Source of the DNA: JBBQBQ01 sp038317685
GTDB lineage: Bacteria; Desulfobacterota; Desulfuromonadia; Desulfuromonadales; DDH964
Direction of reading: 5' to 3'
DNA length: 5,519 nucleotides
Assembly (NCBI GenBank): GCA_038317685.1
Contig: JBBQBQ010000230.1
Span: 1 to 5,519 of the forward strand
Part shown: in pieces, positions 1 to 5,519 of the stretch
Layout of the letters: every line of letters starts with the position of its first letter
How positions within the stretch are numbered: position 1 is the stretch's first letter
Translations under genes and position numbers: made by a program
The notes under the pieces: generated by a model
Told to the model about the DNA's origin: nothing
The model's database searches: none
Seen by the model: only the letters and a program-made list of their open reading frames with translations

Positions 1-120
1 GAGTTTGAGGGGTATACCCTGATGGAGGGAGAACTTTGGCGAGATCACGAGAAACTCGTCACCGGCAGTCTCAAGTTGTGGAATCCGCCACTGCCGGCCG
101 CCGCGGAGGACGACCAATGA
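1..120 (+). CDS. 3' end of an unidentified upstream gene (partial)
   Basis: Reading frame 1 is open from the first base to a TGA at 118-120 and encodes a 39-residue C-terminal tail beginning EFEGYTLMEGELW and ending LPAAAEDDQ. The stop overlaps the ATG of the next gene in an ATGA arrangement (117-120), the same 4-nt coupling used at two later junctions, which is the main reason to believe it is coding. About 70% of its third codon positions are G or C, somewhat less than the genes that follow. The tail is polar and charged, with no membrane segment, and ends in a Pro/Ala-rich acidic stretch. I do not recognise the family. By position in aryl polyene clusters it could be an acyltransferase, glycosyltransferase, methyltransferase or oxidoreductase, but nothing in these residues decides between them. 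Confidence 0.62.
   Translation, partial: EFEGYTLMEGELWRDHEKLVTGSLKLWNPPLPAAAEDDQ
105..110 (+). promoter_or_regulatory. Ribosome binding site of the LolA-like gene
   Basis: GGAGGA lies 6 nt before the ATG at 117. It decides the start: an in-frame ATG at 36 would add 27 Arg-rich residues ahead of a clean signal peptide and has no comparable Shine-Dalgarno sequence. The site lies inside the end of the upstream gene. Confidence 0.75.
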
Positions 121-740
121 AACGGATGCTGCAGCTGATGCTGGTGATGCTCCTCGCAGTGGCACCGTCGGCCCAGGGGGCGGCGGCTGCGGGCGGGGAG
201 GTCGAGACGACCCTTGCGGCCCTGCAACAGCAGGCGGCCGGAGTCACGACCCTGCAGGGCGATTTCATTCAGGAAAAGCACCTGGCGATGTTCCAGGAGG
301 TCCTCATCTCCAAGGGGCGCTTCGCCTTTGTTCGGCCCGATCGGCTGCGCTGGGAGCTGATCGAGCCGGTCGCTTCCGGCTTCGTCCTCAAGGGAGACAA
401 GGGGCGGCGCTGGAACGCCCGGAGCGGCACCGAGGAGGCCTTCGAGCTGAGCAAGGAGCCGGTCATGCGCTTCGTGTCGGAACAGCTCTTCGCCTGGGTC
501 GGCGCCGATTTCAGCAAATTGCGAGCTCGTTACCGGATCAGCGTGGTGCAGAGCGCGCCGGTGATCCTGAAGCTGGTCCCCCTCGACGCCGGCGGCTTCC
601 TCGATCATCTGGAGGTCGCCTTTGCCAAGGACGGCCGCTACCCGGAGATGGTTGAGGTCCATGAACGAGGCGGAGACTTCACCCGGATCCGCTTCCTCAA
701 CATGAGCGTCAACGTCCCGCTTCCCCCTTCCAGGTTCTGA
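117..740 (+). CDS. LolA-like periplasmic outer-membrane lipid/lipoprotein carrier of an aryl polyene cluster
   Basis: This encodes a 207-residue secreted protein of the LolA-like carrier family, close to the usual LolA length of about 200. Residues 1 to about 25 form a Sec signal peptide: MKR, a Leu/Met/Val core, then an Ala-rich AxA-type cleavage zone. There is no lipobox cysteine, so the mature protein should be soluble in the periplasm. Family features include FIQEK at 50-54, the S-K-G-R-F turn at 65-69 and the RPDRLRWE strand at 73-80, followed by alternating beta-strand-like segments to the end, as expected for the half-barrel that shields a lipid acyl chain. It sits 8 nt before an MMPL exporter and upstream of a DUF3261 lipoprotein, the arrangement known from aryl polyene clusters, where the LolA-like gene is (as I recall) called apeL. 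The inferred role is to carry the exported polyene lipid across the periplasm rather than to serve as the housekeeping lipoprotein chaperone. The family call is firm; the cargo is inference. Confidence 0.88.
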   Translation: MKRMLQLMLVMLLAVAPSAQGAAAAGGEVETTLAALQQQAAGVTTLQGDFIQEKHLAMFQEVLISKGRFAFVRPDRLRWELIEPVASGFVLKGDKGRRWNARSGTEEAFELSKEPVMRFVSEQLFAWVGADFSKLRARYRISVVQSAPVILKLVPLDAGGFLDHLEVAFAKDGRYPEMVEVHERGGDFTRIRFLNMSVNVPLPPSRF

Positions 741-748
741 CGGCACCG

Positions 749-3124
749 ATGCTGGTTCGCTTCTTCACCGCCCTCTACCGTACCCTGGCTCCCCGCCGCG
801 GTCTTCTCTTCGCGGTGACCTTGCTGCTGCTGGCGGCGGCCGGCCTCGCCTGCCGCGGGGTGCACCTGGAGGAGAACATCGCTTCGATGCTCCCCGACGA
901 CCAGTCGGAGGCGGCGACCGACTTCCAACTGCTGCAGCAGGCGCCCTTCGCCCGCAAGCTGGTGATCGACCTGCGTGCCGGGGACGGCATCGAAGCAATG
1001 ACCCTGATCGCCGCCGCCGATCGGTTCGCGGCGGCGCTTGCGGGGCCGGGGATCGAACGGGTTGTCAGCGGCCCCGCCGGCCTTGCCGACGGCCGCCTCG
1101 GGGATTGGCTGACAGTGGCTTTGCCGAGTCTGATCGGGCCAGCGGATTTGGCTGTAGTCGCCGCCGACCTGACTCCGGAGGAGATTCACCGCCGGCTGCG
1201 CTCCGGGGTCGACCGGCTTCTGGCCCCCGAAGGTTACGGGAGTCAGCGGCTTCTGTCGGAAGACCCTCTGGAGCTGCGCCGGCTTGCCCAGGAGAAGCTG
1301 CGTTACATCAACCTGGTTCCCCGCGCCCGCCTTGAGCAAGGGCATTTCGTCAGTGCCGACGGTCGCCACCTGCTCCTCGTCGCCGATAGCTCCTATGCCA
1401 TTACCGACATGGCCGGCGCCAAGGCGCTGACCGACCGGATCGCGGCGGCGACGGCGGCGCTGCCCCAGGGGATCAGCGCCGTCTGGGTCAGCGGCCATCG
1501 TTACACCCTGGCCAACGCCACGGCGATCCGCCACGACCTGATGGTCATCCTCACCCTCTCGTCGCTGGCGGTCCTGGGCATCTATGTGGTCTTTCTGCGC
1601 AGCCTCTGGGCGGCCTTCGTCTTCCTGGTGCCGTCGACGGTCCTATTGATCGCGTCCGGGATTCTGGCTCTCGCCTACGATCAGGTTTTCGCCGTCACCC
1701 TCGGGTTCGGCGGGGTCCTCCTCGGCATCGCCGACGAATACGCCATGAACGTCTACTTCGCCTGTCGCCGCTGCCAAGGGGATCCGGCACCGCTTCTCGG
1801 CGAGGTCTCGCGGCCCGTCCTCTTCAGCGGCATTACGACCCTGGCGACCTTTGCCGTCATGCTCCTTTCGGCCTTGCCGGGGCAGCGCCAGTTGGCGGTC
1901 TACGCCATGAGCGGCATTGCCGCCTCGCTCCTGCTCTCCTTGATCGTTCTGCCGCACCTGGTGCCGCCTGAACCGGTCACGGCAGCGGTCGCCCCGCGCC
2001 GACGCCGGTTGCGGCTGCCGCGGCCTCTGGTCCTCGGAGGTTGGCTGCTGCTCCTGCTGGCCGCCGGCCTGCAGACCGGCAAGCTCCGTTTCGACGGGGA
2101 CCTGCGCACCATGAATCTGGTTCCCCCCGAACTCCGGGCCGCCGAGGCGGAACTGCAGCAGACCTGGGGAAACCTGCGCGGGCAGGCTCTGGTCTTCGTG
2201 ACCGGTCCCGACCTGGAGACGGCCCTGAACCGCAATCAGCAACTCTTCGCGCGGCTCAGTGCTGCCCTGCCGCCGGGGGAGATCGTCAGCCTGGCGCCAC
2301 TGCTGCCGTCCTCCAGCGCCGCCCGGGAGAATCGCCAGCGCTGGGTCGCCTTCTGGCAGGGCCAGGCAGGCCGGACGATTCTGGCCAACCTCGAGCGGGA
2401 GGGCTCGGCCCTCGGTTTCGCCCCCGGGGCCTTCGCTCCTTTCCGCCGGGAGCTGGAAGCCCCGACCTCGGTCGCCGATCTCGCCGGTCTGCGCGCCGCC
2501 GGTCTCGGCGAAGTCGCCGCCGCCCTGCTGCTGCCGCGAGCAGGAGAATTCCGGCTGTTGACGCTGCTCCCCGATAGCGAGGCGACGGCGGCGCTCTTCG
2601 CTGACCCGGCGGCAGTCCCCCCCGGCACCCGTTTCGTCTCGCAACGGCACTTCGGCGAGCTGATCAGCCGCGCCATCGGCGGCGACTTTCAGAGATATCT
2701 GGGGCTGACCTCGTTGGTGGTGGTGACGGTGGTGGTCCTGGTCTTCCGGCAGTGGCGAAAGATTCTGTTGACCCTGACCCCGGTGGTGACCGGTCTGGTG
2801 GTCATGACCGGGGCGATGGGGTGGCTCGGGCTTCCCTTCAATCTCTTCAATATCGTGGCGACGGTCCTGATCATCGGGCTCTGCGTCGATTACGGCATCT
2901 ACATGGTCTGCAAGCTCACCGAAGGTTCCGATTACGCCGCCGACCGGGCGGTTCTGGTCTCCGGCCTCACCACTTTGGCCGGCTTCGGTATTCTGGTCTT
3001 GGCAAAACACCCGGCGCTCCACTCCATCGGGGTCACGGTCCTGCTCGGGATCGGAGCGGCGATCCCCACGGCTCTAGTGGTGATTCCGGCTCTGCTCGGC
3101 GAAGGGGAACGATGCGACGACTGA
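749..3124 (+). CDS. MMPL/RND-family inner-membrane exporter of an aryl polyene cluster
   Basis: This is a 791-residue integral membrane protein with the duplicated RND layout. TM1 is at about 19-35, a first periplasmic domain at about 36-258, and a bundle of five helices at about 263-405 (263-283, 285-308, 313-337, 357-376, 382-405). An Arg-rich cytoplasmic loop at 416-422 precedes TM7 (426-442), a second periplasmic domain (about 445-648) and five further helices (650-666, 672-694, 697-722, 734-752, 759-783). TM10 carries the D714-Y715-G motif that in MmpL transporters contributes to proton relay. The equivalent TM4 stretch reads A-D329-E330-Y331, so Glu may stand at the usual Asp position. 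The protein should use proton-motive force to move a lipid-like substrate out of the inner membrane, handing it to the LolA-like carrier encoded just upstream. The ATG at 749 lies 8 nt after the previous stop with only a weak AGG upstream, suggesting translational coupling. The gene is intact with no frameshift, and its 3' end overlaps the lipoprotein gene by 13 nt. The family assignment is strong; the substrate is inferred from context. Confidence 0.92.
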   Translation: MLVRFFTALYRTLAPRRGLLFAVTLLLLAAAGLACRGVHLEENIASMLPDDQSEAATDFQLLQQAPFARKLVIDLRAGDGIEAMTLIAAADRFAAALAGPGIERVVSGPAGLADGRLGDWLTVALPSLIGPADLAVVAADLTPEEIHRRLRSGVDRLLAPEGYGSQRLLSEDPLELRRLAQEKLRYINLVPRARLEQGHFVSADGRHLLLVADSSYAITDMAGAKALTDRIAAATAALPQGISAVWVSGHRYTLANATAIRHDLMVILTLSSLAVLGIYVVFLRSLWAAFVFLVPSTVLLIASGILALAYDQVFAVTLGFGGVLLGIADEYAMNVYFACRRCQGDPAPLLGEVSRPVLFSGITTLATFAVMLLSALPGQRQLAVYAMSGIAASLLLSLIVLPHLVPPEPVTAAVAPRRRRLRLPRPLVLGGWLLLLLAAGLQTGKLRFDGDLRTMNLVPPELRAAEAELQQTWGNLRGQALVFVTGPDLETALNRNQQLFARLSAALPPGEIVSLAPLLPSSSAARENRQRWVAFWQGQAGRTILANLEREGSALGFAPGAFAPFRRELEAPTSVADLAGLRAAGLGEVAAALLLPRAGEFRLLTLLPDSEATAALFADPAAVPPGTRFVSQRHFGELISRAIGGDFQRYLGLTSLVVVTVVVLVFRQWRKILLTLTPVVTGLVVMTGAMGWLGLPFNLFNIVATVLIIGLCVDYGIYMVCKLTEGSDYAADRAVLVSGLTTLAGFGILVLAKHPALHSIGVTVLLGIGAAIPTALVVIPALLGEGERCDD
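3103..3107 (+). promoter_or_regulatory. Ribosome binding site of the DUF3261 lipoprotein gene
   Basis: AGGGG lies 4 nt before the ATG at 3112, inside the end of the exporter gene. The spacing is a little short, but the alternative ATG at 3127 has no well-spaced site and would lose the Arg-Arg of the signal peptide, so 3112 is preferred. Confidence 0.55.
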
Positions 3125-3786
3125 TAATGTTCCTGATTCTGCTTGGCTGCGGGTTGGCCGGCTGCGCCAGTATCCCCTTTGCCGTGCCGGAGCCGACCGC
3201 GACCCGGCAGCTGGCGGCGACGGAGCTGCTCGGGACGGGGTGGGACGCTGACGGCAAGGTCTTCCGGCTGCGCCAGTCGGGACTTTTCGAAGCGCACGGC
3301 CGCCGCCTGGTCCTCGACGGCCTGATCCAGCTCGACACCCCGAAGCAGTCAGCCCGGCTGGTCGGAATGAACGAGCTCGGGGTCAAGATCTTCGACCTCA
3401 GCGTGACCCCGACCGTGACGATCGAAAATTTTCTTCTCCCTGAACTGGCCGCGACCCCGGGGCTGGCCGCCGCCGTCGGCGGCGCGGTGCGCCGCATCTA
3501 TCTCGCTCCGCGGCCTGCCGCCACTGACCGCCTGACGATCGGCGCCGAGGAGTATCGGCTGGATCGGCGAACCGACGGGGGCGTTCTGACCTTCACCTTT
3601 GGCGGGCGTGAGCCGCTCCTGCAAAGGACCCGGATGAAAAGTGCCGCCGAGGATTGGCAGGTGGGTTATTATGAATATCGGTTCCTGGCGGGGCGTTGGC
3701 TCCCCGGCGGGGTGATCCTTGAGGATCGGCGGGCCGGATATCGGCTCACCTTGTGGCTGGAGGAGGCGAAACAAGTCGATGAGTGA
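3112..3786 (+). CDS. DUF3261-type outer-membrane lipoprotein, LolB-like
   Basis: This encodes a 224-residue lipoprotein. The N-terminus is a textbook type II signal peptide: MRR, a hydrophobic core, then the lipobox L15-A16-G17-C18. Ala follows the cysteine, not the Asp that would retain it in the inner membrane, so sorting to the outer membrane is expected. The mature part is predicted to be beta-rich, with successive strand-like segments (52-58, 65-75, 81-98 including ARLVGMNELGVKIFDLSVT, 146-151, 157-163, 185-216) and no further membrane helix. I assign it to DUF3261, the small lipoprotein family that travels with LolA-like and MMPL genes in aryl polyene clusters; this rests on context and general pattern, not a search. 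By analogy with LolB it may receive the polyene lipid from the LolA-like carrier and insert it into the outer membrane. The start overlaps the exporter by 13 nt, and its end overlaps the dehydratase gene by 8 nt. Confidence 0.82.
   Translation: MRRLIMFLILLGCGLAGCASIPFAVPEPTATRQLAATELLGTGWDADGKVFRLRQSGLFEAHGRRLVLDGLIQLDTPKQSARLVGMNELGVKIFDLSVTPTVTIENFLLPELAATPGLAAAVGGAVRRIYLAPRPAATDRLTIGAEEYRLDRRTDGGVLTFTFGGREPLLQRTRMKSAAEDWQVGYYEYRFLAGRWLPGGVILEDRRAGYRLTLWLEEAKQVDE
3759..3766 (+). promoter_or_regulatory. Ribosome binding site of the hotdog dehydratase gene
   Basis: GGAGGAGG lies 12 nt before the ATG at 3779 and 21 nt before the next in-frame ATG at 3788. The longer-than-ideal spacing still favours 3779 as the start. 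An in-frame ATG at 3719 would extend the gene deep into the lipoprotein gene without a good site. Confidence 0.6.
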
Positions 3787-4162
3787 GATGCGTCAGGCCA
3801 TCCAGACGGCAGCAATCGGTGCGACGCAAGCACCGGCGGCGGGGACGCTGCTGCGGAGCTTTGCCTTTCCTCCCGGATTCCCCGGGTTCGCCGGACACTT
3901 CCCGGGTTTTCCGATTGTGCCGGCGGTGGTTCAAATCCTCACCGCCCTGACGCTGGCGGAGGAGCTGCACGGAGGACGGCTGCGCCTGGTGGGGGTGGAG
4001 CACGCCAAATTCCAGCTGCAGCTGCGACCCCTGGAGGAGATCGCGGTCCAGGTTCGGGAACGCTTGAGCGGCGACCGGCTGGCCTTCGAGGCGAAGCTGC
4101 ACCGGGGCGGCGAGAACGCCGCCGCCTTCACCCTGATCGTCGCAGCCGGGGAAGAGACATGA
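3779..4162 (+). CDS. ApeI-like hotdog-fold 3-hydroxyacyl-ACP dehydratase
   Basis: This encodes a 127-residue single hotdog-domain protein of the FabA/FabZ superfamily, most like the ApeI-type dehydratases of aryl polyene clusters. The core motif is G39-H40-F41-P42-G-F-P45-I-V-P48-A-V-V-Q52. H40 matches the catalytic His of FabZ (GHFPxxPxxPG) and lies on the central helix entry; V91-E92-H93-A-K-F begins a later strand that fits the family. The expected role is removal of water from a 3-hydroxyacyl-ACP during polyene chain extension in the cytoplasm, next to the ketosynthase encoded at 4617. Two departures stand out. The position 14 residues after the His, an acid (Glu in FabZ, Asp in FabA) in the catalytic pair, is L54. 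The usual Gly of PGV is A49. The first 22 residues are a loose Ala/Gln-rich extension. It overlaps the lipoprotein gene by 8 nt and the thioesterase gene by 4 nt. The fold call is strong; whether it is an active dehydratase is uncertain. Confidence 0.85.
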   Translation: MSEMRQAIQTAAIGATQAPAAGTLLRSFAFPPGFPGFAGHFPGFPIVPAVVQILTALTLAEELHGGRLRLVGVEHAKFQLQLRPLEEIAVQVRERLSGDRLAFEAKLHRGGENAAAFTLIVAAGEET

Positions 4163-4620
4163 ACAAACCCTATTTCAAGCGCCTCCCCGGTGATCCGCCG
4201 CCGCTGAGGATCACGGTTTCGCGGGTGGTCCGCTTTCAGGAGAACGATCCCCTGGGCATTGTTTGGCACGGGCGTTATCCGGACTACTTCGAAGACGCCC
4301 GGGTGGCCATCAGCGACCGCTACGGGATCGGGTACCTGGATTTTTACAACGCCGGGGTGGTGACGCCGATCCGGCAGCTCCACATCGACTACTTCAAGCC
4401 CTTGACCTTTAACGAGCCCTTTACCGTCGAGGGGCTTCTCCACTGGTCCGAGGCGGCCCGGGTCAATATGGAATTCGTGCTGCGCAATGCTGGCGGCGAG
4501 GTGACGACCAGCGGCTACACGGTGCAGATGATGATGGATCGGGACCATAACCTGCTGCTGGTGCCGCCCCCCATCTACCGGGCCTTCCTCGATCGCTGGC
4601 GCAGCGGGGCTCTGAGGTGA
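4159..4620 (+). CDS. 4HBT/YbgC-like hotdog acyl thioesterase
   Basis: This encodes a 153-residue hotdog protein of the 4-hydroxybenzoyl-CoA thioesterase class, close to the usual length of 130-155. The signature near the N-terminus reads VRFQENDPLGIVWHGRYPDYFEDAR, spread over residues 24-48. D30 before P-L-G-I-V-W matches the catalytic Asp17 of the Pseudomonas 4HBT enzyme, and H37, Y40, F44 and R48 fit the conserved helix entry. A second strand block, HIDYFKPLTFNEPF at about 75-88, is also typical. It should hydrolyse an acyl- or aroyl-thioester on CoA or ACP in the cytoplasm. In aryl polyene clusters such a thioesterase is a standard member, possibly releasing or proofreading intermediates. 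GGGGA lies 6 nt before the ATG, which shares ATGA with the dehydratase stop. Its own stop overlaps the ketosynthase start (GTGA). The family is confident; the substrate cannot be read from the sequence. Confidence 0.9.
   Translation: MNKPYFKRLPGDPPPLRITVSRVVRFQENDPLGIVWHGRYPDYFEDARVAISDRYGIGYLDFYNAGVVTPIRQLHIDYFKPLTFNEPFTVEGLLHWSEAARVNMEFVLRNAGGEVTTSGYTVQMMMDRDHNLLLVPPPIYRAFLDRWRSGALR
4615..4620 (+). promoter_or_regulatory. Possible ribosome binding site for alternative ketosynthase starts
   Basis: AGGTGA overlaps the thioesterase stop. It is too close to serve the GTG at 4617, but is spaced 5 nt from the GTG at 4626 and 8 nt from the GTG at 4629. If used, the ketosynthase would begin three or four residues later than annotated. 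The choice is unresolved. Confidence 0.35.
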
Positions 4621-4655
4621 CGGCGGTGGTGGTGACGGCGGCGGCGGTGACGGCG
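4617..4655 (+). repeat. 15-nt imperfect tandem repeat on the ketosynthase start
   Basis: GTGACGGCG recurs at 4617, 4632 and 4647, exactly 15 nt apart, with spacers GTGGTG and GCGGCG. It encodes VTAVV-VTAAA-VTASL, the first strand of the ketosynthase. The repeat is in frame and begins at the GTG start codon itself. Confidence 0.7.
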
Positions 4656-5519
4656 AGCCTCGGCGATGATCTCGCCGGGGTCTGGGAACGCCTGCTGGCC
4701 GGTGAGAGCGGCATCGCACCGGTGACCCGTTTTTCCACCGAAGCCTATGGGTCGCAGCTGGCGGCCTGCATTCCGGGACTCAAGACCCCGGCCGGCGCCA
4801 GCCTGCTCGAACCGCTTCTGGAACGGCTCTTGGGCGATCTGCCGTCGCTCCCCGAGGGCTGCACGCTGATTACCGCCACCACCAAGGGGGCGATCGACCG
4901 CCTCGAAGGGTGGTGCCGGGGCCGGGCGGGGCGGGGGCTTGGCGGGGCACTCCCGCAGAACCTCGGCACCCTGGTCGCCCACCGGCTGGGCCTTGATCGC
5001 CCGGGAATGAACCTCAGCGCGGCCTGCGCCTCCTCGACCATTGCCGTCGCAAAAGGGGCGGCGCGGATCGCCGCCGGGCGGGCAGAGGCGGTGCTGATCG
5101 TCTGCGCCGATTTGGTGAGCGAATTCGTCTACTCCGGATTTTCAGCCCTGCAGGCCCTCGATCCCCGGCCCTGCCGGCCCTTCGACCGCGACCGTCGCGG
5201 CCTTTGTCTCGGTGAAGGGGGCGCGGCGCTGCTGCTGATGAGCGAGTCGCGCTGCCGGGCCGAAGGGCGGCCGATCCTCGGGCGGCTTCTCGGCTGGGGG
5301 GTGGCCAACGACGCCCATCACATCACCGCCCCGGCCCGCGACGGCTGCGGGCTGGTGCAGGCCGTGGAGGAGGCGCTGCGGGTGGCCGGGCTGCCGGCCT
5401 CGGTGGTCGCCGCCATCAACGCCCACGGCACCGGCACCGTCTACAACGATCTCATGGAACTGACCGCCTTTCGCACCCTCTTCGGGGAACGGCCGCTCCC
5501 CCTCCATTCGGTGAAAGGG
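4617..5519 (+). CDS. Beta-ketoacyl-ACP synthase of an aryl polyene cluster (3' truncated by window)
   Basis: The frame stays open from a GTG at 4617 to the window edge, giving 301 residues of a thiolase-fold KAS I/II-type ketosynthase; the family is usually about 400 long, so roughly the last quarter is missing. The N-terminal strand VVVTAAAVTASLG replaces the common VVVTGxGxVSxLG. The nucleophile is C137 in SAACASST (codon at 5025-5027). The first catalytic His is H270 in NAHGTGT, and SVKG at 298-301 carries the conserved Lys (K300). The second catalytic His should lie just beyond the window. PFDRDRRGLCLGEGGAALLL at 188-207 is the typical gatekeeping loop. An intact Cys-His-Lys set means a condensing ketosynthase, not a chain-length-factor partner. 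It would extend the acyl chain with malonyl-ACP. The GTG shares GTGA with the thioesterase stop; downstream GTGs at 4626, 4629 and 4632 are alternative starts. Which of the several aryl polyene ketosynthases it is cannot be settled here, though a FabB-like ApeO-type fits best. Confidence 0.9.
   Translation, partial: MTAVVVTAAAVTASLGDDLAGVWERLLAGESGIAPVTRFSTEAYGSQLAACIPGLKTPAGASLLEPLLERLLGDLPSLPEGCTLITATTKGAIDRLEGWCRGRAGRGLGGALPQNLGTLVAHRLGLDRPGMNLSAACASSTIAVAKGAARIAAGRAEAVLIVCADLVSEFVYSGFSALQALDPRPCRPFDRDRRGLCLGEGGAALLLMSESRCRAEGRPILGRLLGWGVANDAHHITAPARDGCGLVQAVEEALRVAGLPASVVAAINAHGTGTVYNDLMELTAFRTLFGERPLPLHSVKG

Noticed and set aside
36..116. N-terminal extension of the carrier from an ATG at 36
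   Set aside because: It would put 27 Arg-rich residues before a normal signal peptide, lacks a good ribosome binding site and lies wholly inside the upstream reading frame.
741..748. Possible regulatory site in the only intergenic gap
   Set aside because: The gap is 8 nt, too short for a promoter or terminator, and no hairpin is visible.
638..1534. Antisense open frame of 298 codons across the carrier and exporter genes
   Set aside because: Same shadow effect; it spans a gene junction on the other strand and its Gln/Gly/Arg-rich product matches no family I know.
2714..2740. GTG/GGT-rich low-complexity stretch
   Set aside because: It simply encodes the Val-rich TM8 of the exporter (VVVTVVVLV) and shows no regular repeat beyond codon bias.
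1643..3022. Long antisense open frame of 459 codons within the exporter gene
   Set aside because: It is a mirror of high-GC codon usage on the opposite strand. Its translation is rich in Gln, Gly, Arg and Asp with no domain pattern, whereas the sense frame is a complete MMPL protein.
2752..3111. N-terminal extension of the lipoprotein gene into the exporter gene
   Set aside because: The extension translates to His/Arg/Gly-rich shadow sequence and would bury the lipobox signal peptide more than 120 residues inside the protein.
3931..4719. Antisense open frame of 262 codons over the dehydratase, thioesterase and ketosynthase start
   Set aside because: It crosses three well-supported sense genes, and its product begins with Pro/Ser/Arg-rich low-complexity sequence.

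Overview
The window is a compact, single-strand (+) stretch of a polyketide/fatty-acid-like biosynthetic cluster of the aryl polyene (APE, xanthomonadin/flexirubin-like) type. It has seven coding regions, and almost every base is coding. The diagnostic combination is a LolA-like periplasmic carrier, an MMPL/RND-family exporter, a DUF3261-type lipoprotein, an ApeI-like FabA/FabZ hotdog dehydratase, a 4HBT-type acyl thioesterase and a FabB/FabF-like ketosynthase. I recognise this set from Gram-negative APE clusters. No single gene proves the product, and the ACPs, ketoreductase and aryl-activating ligase lie outside the window.

Organism: the outer-membrane lipoprotein logic (lipobox, LolA-like carrier) requires a diderm. 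Very high GC at third codon positions, GGAGG-type ribosome binding sites and overlapping genes fit a high-GC proteobacterium. A Desulfuromonadales/Geobacter-like or other proteobacterial source is a guess from general appearance, not shown by the sequence.

Layout: 1-120 is the 3' end of an unidentified gene. 117-740 is the LolA-like carrier, 749-3124 the MMPL exporter and 3112-3786 the DUF3261 lipoprotein. 3779-4162 is the hotdog dehydratase, 4159-4620 the thioesterase, and 4617-5519 a ketosynthase cut by the window end. Junctions are overlaps of 4, 13, 8, 4 and 4 nt plus one 8-nt gap, so this looks like one translationally coupled polycistron. There is no internal promoter or terminator that I can see, and no non-coding stretch longer than 8 nt.

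Working model: the ketosynthase and dehydratase (with off-window KR, ACP and ligase) build a conjugated polyene acyl chain, and the thioesterase releases or edits acyl intermediates. The exporter, LolA-like carrier and LolB-like lipoprotein would form a relay resembling the Lol pathway that moves the finished lipid to the outer membrane. The points most worth checking are a dehydratase lacking the expected catalytic acid, an altered TM4 proton-relay motif in the exporter, and a 15-nt tandem repeat lying on the ketosynthase start codon. The family is known, so I do not claim an entirely new system.
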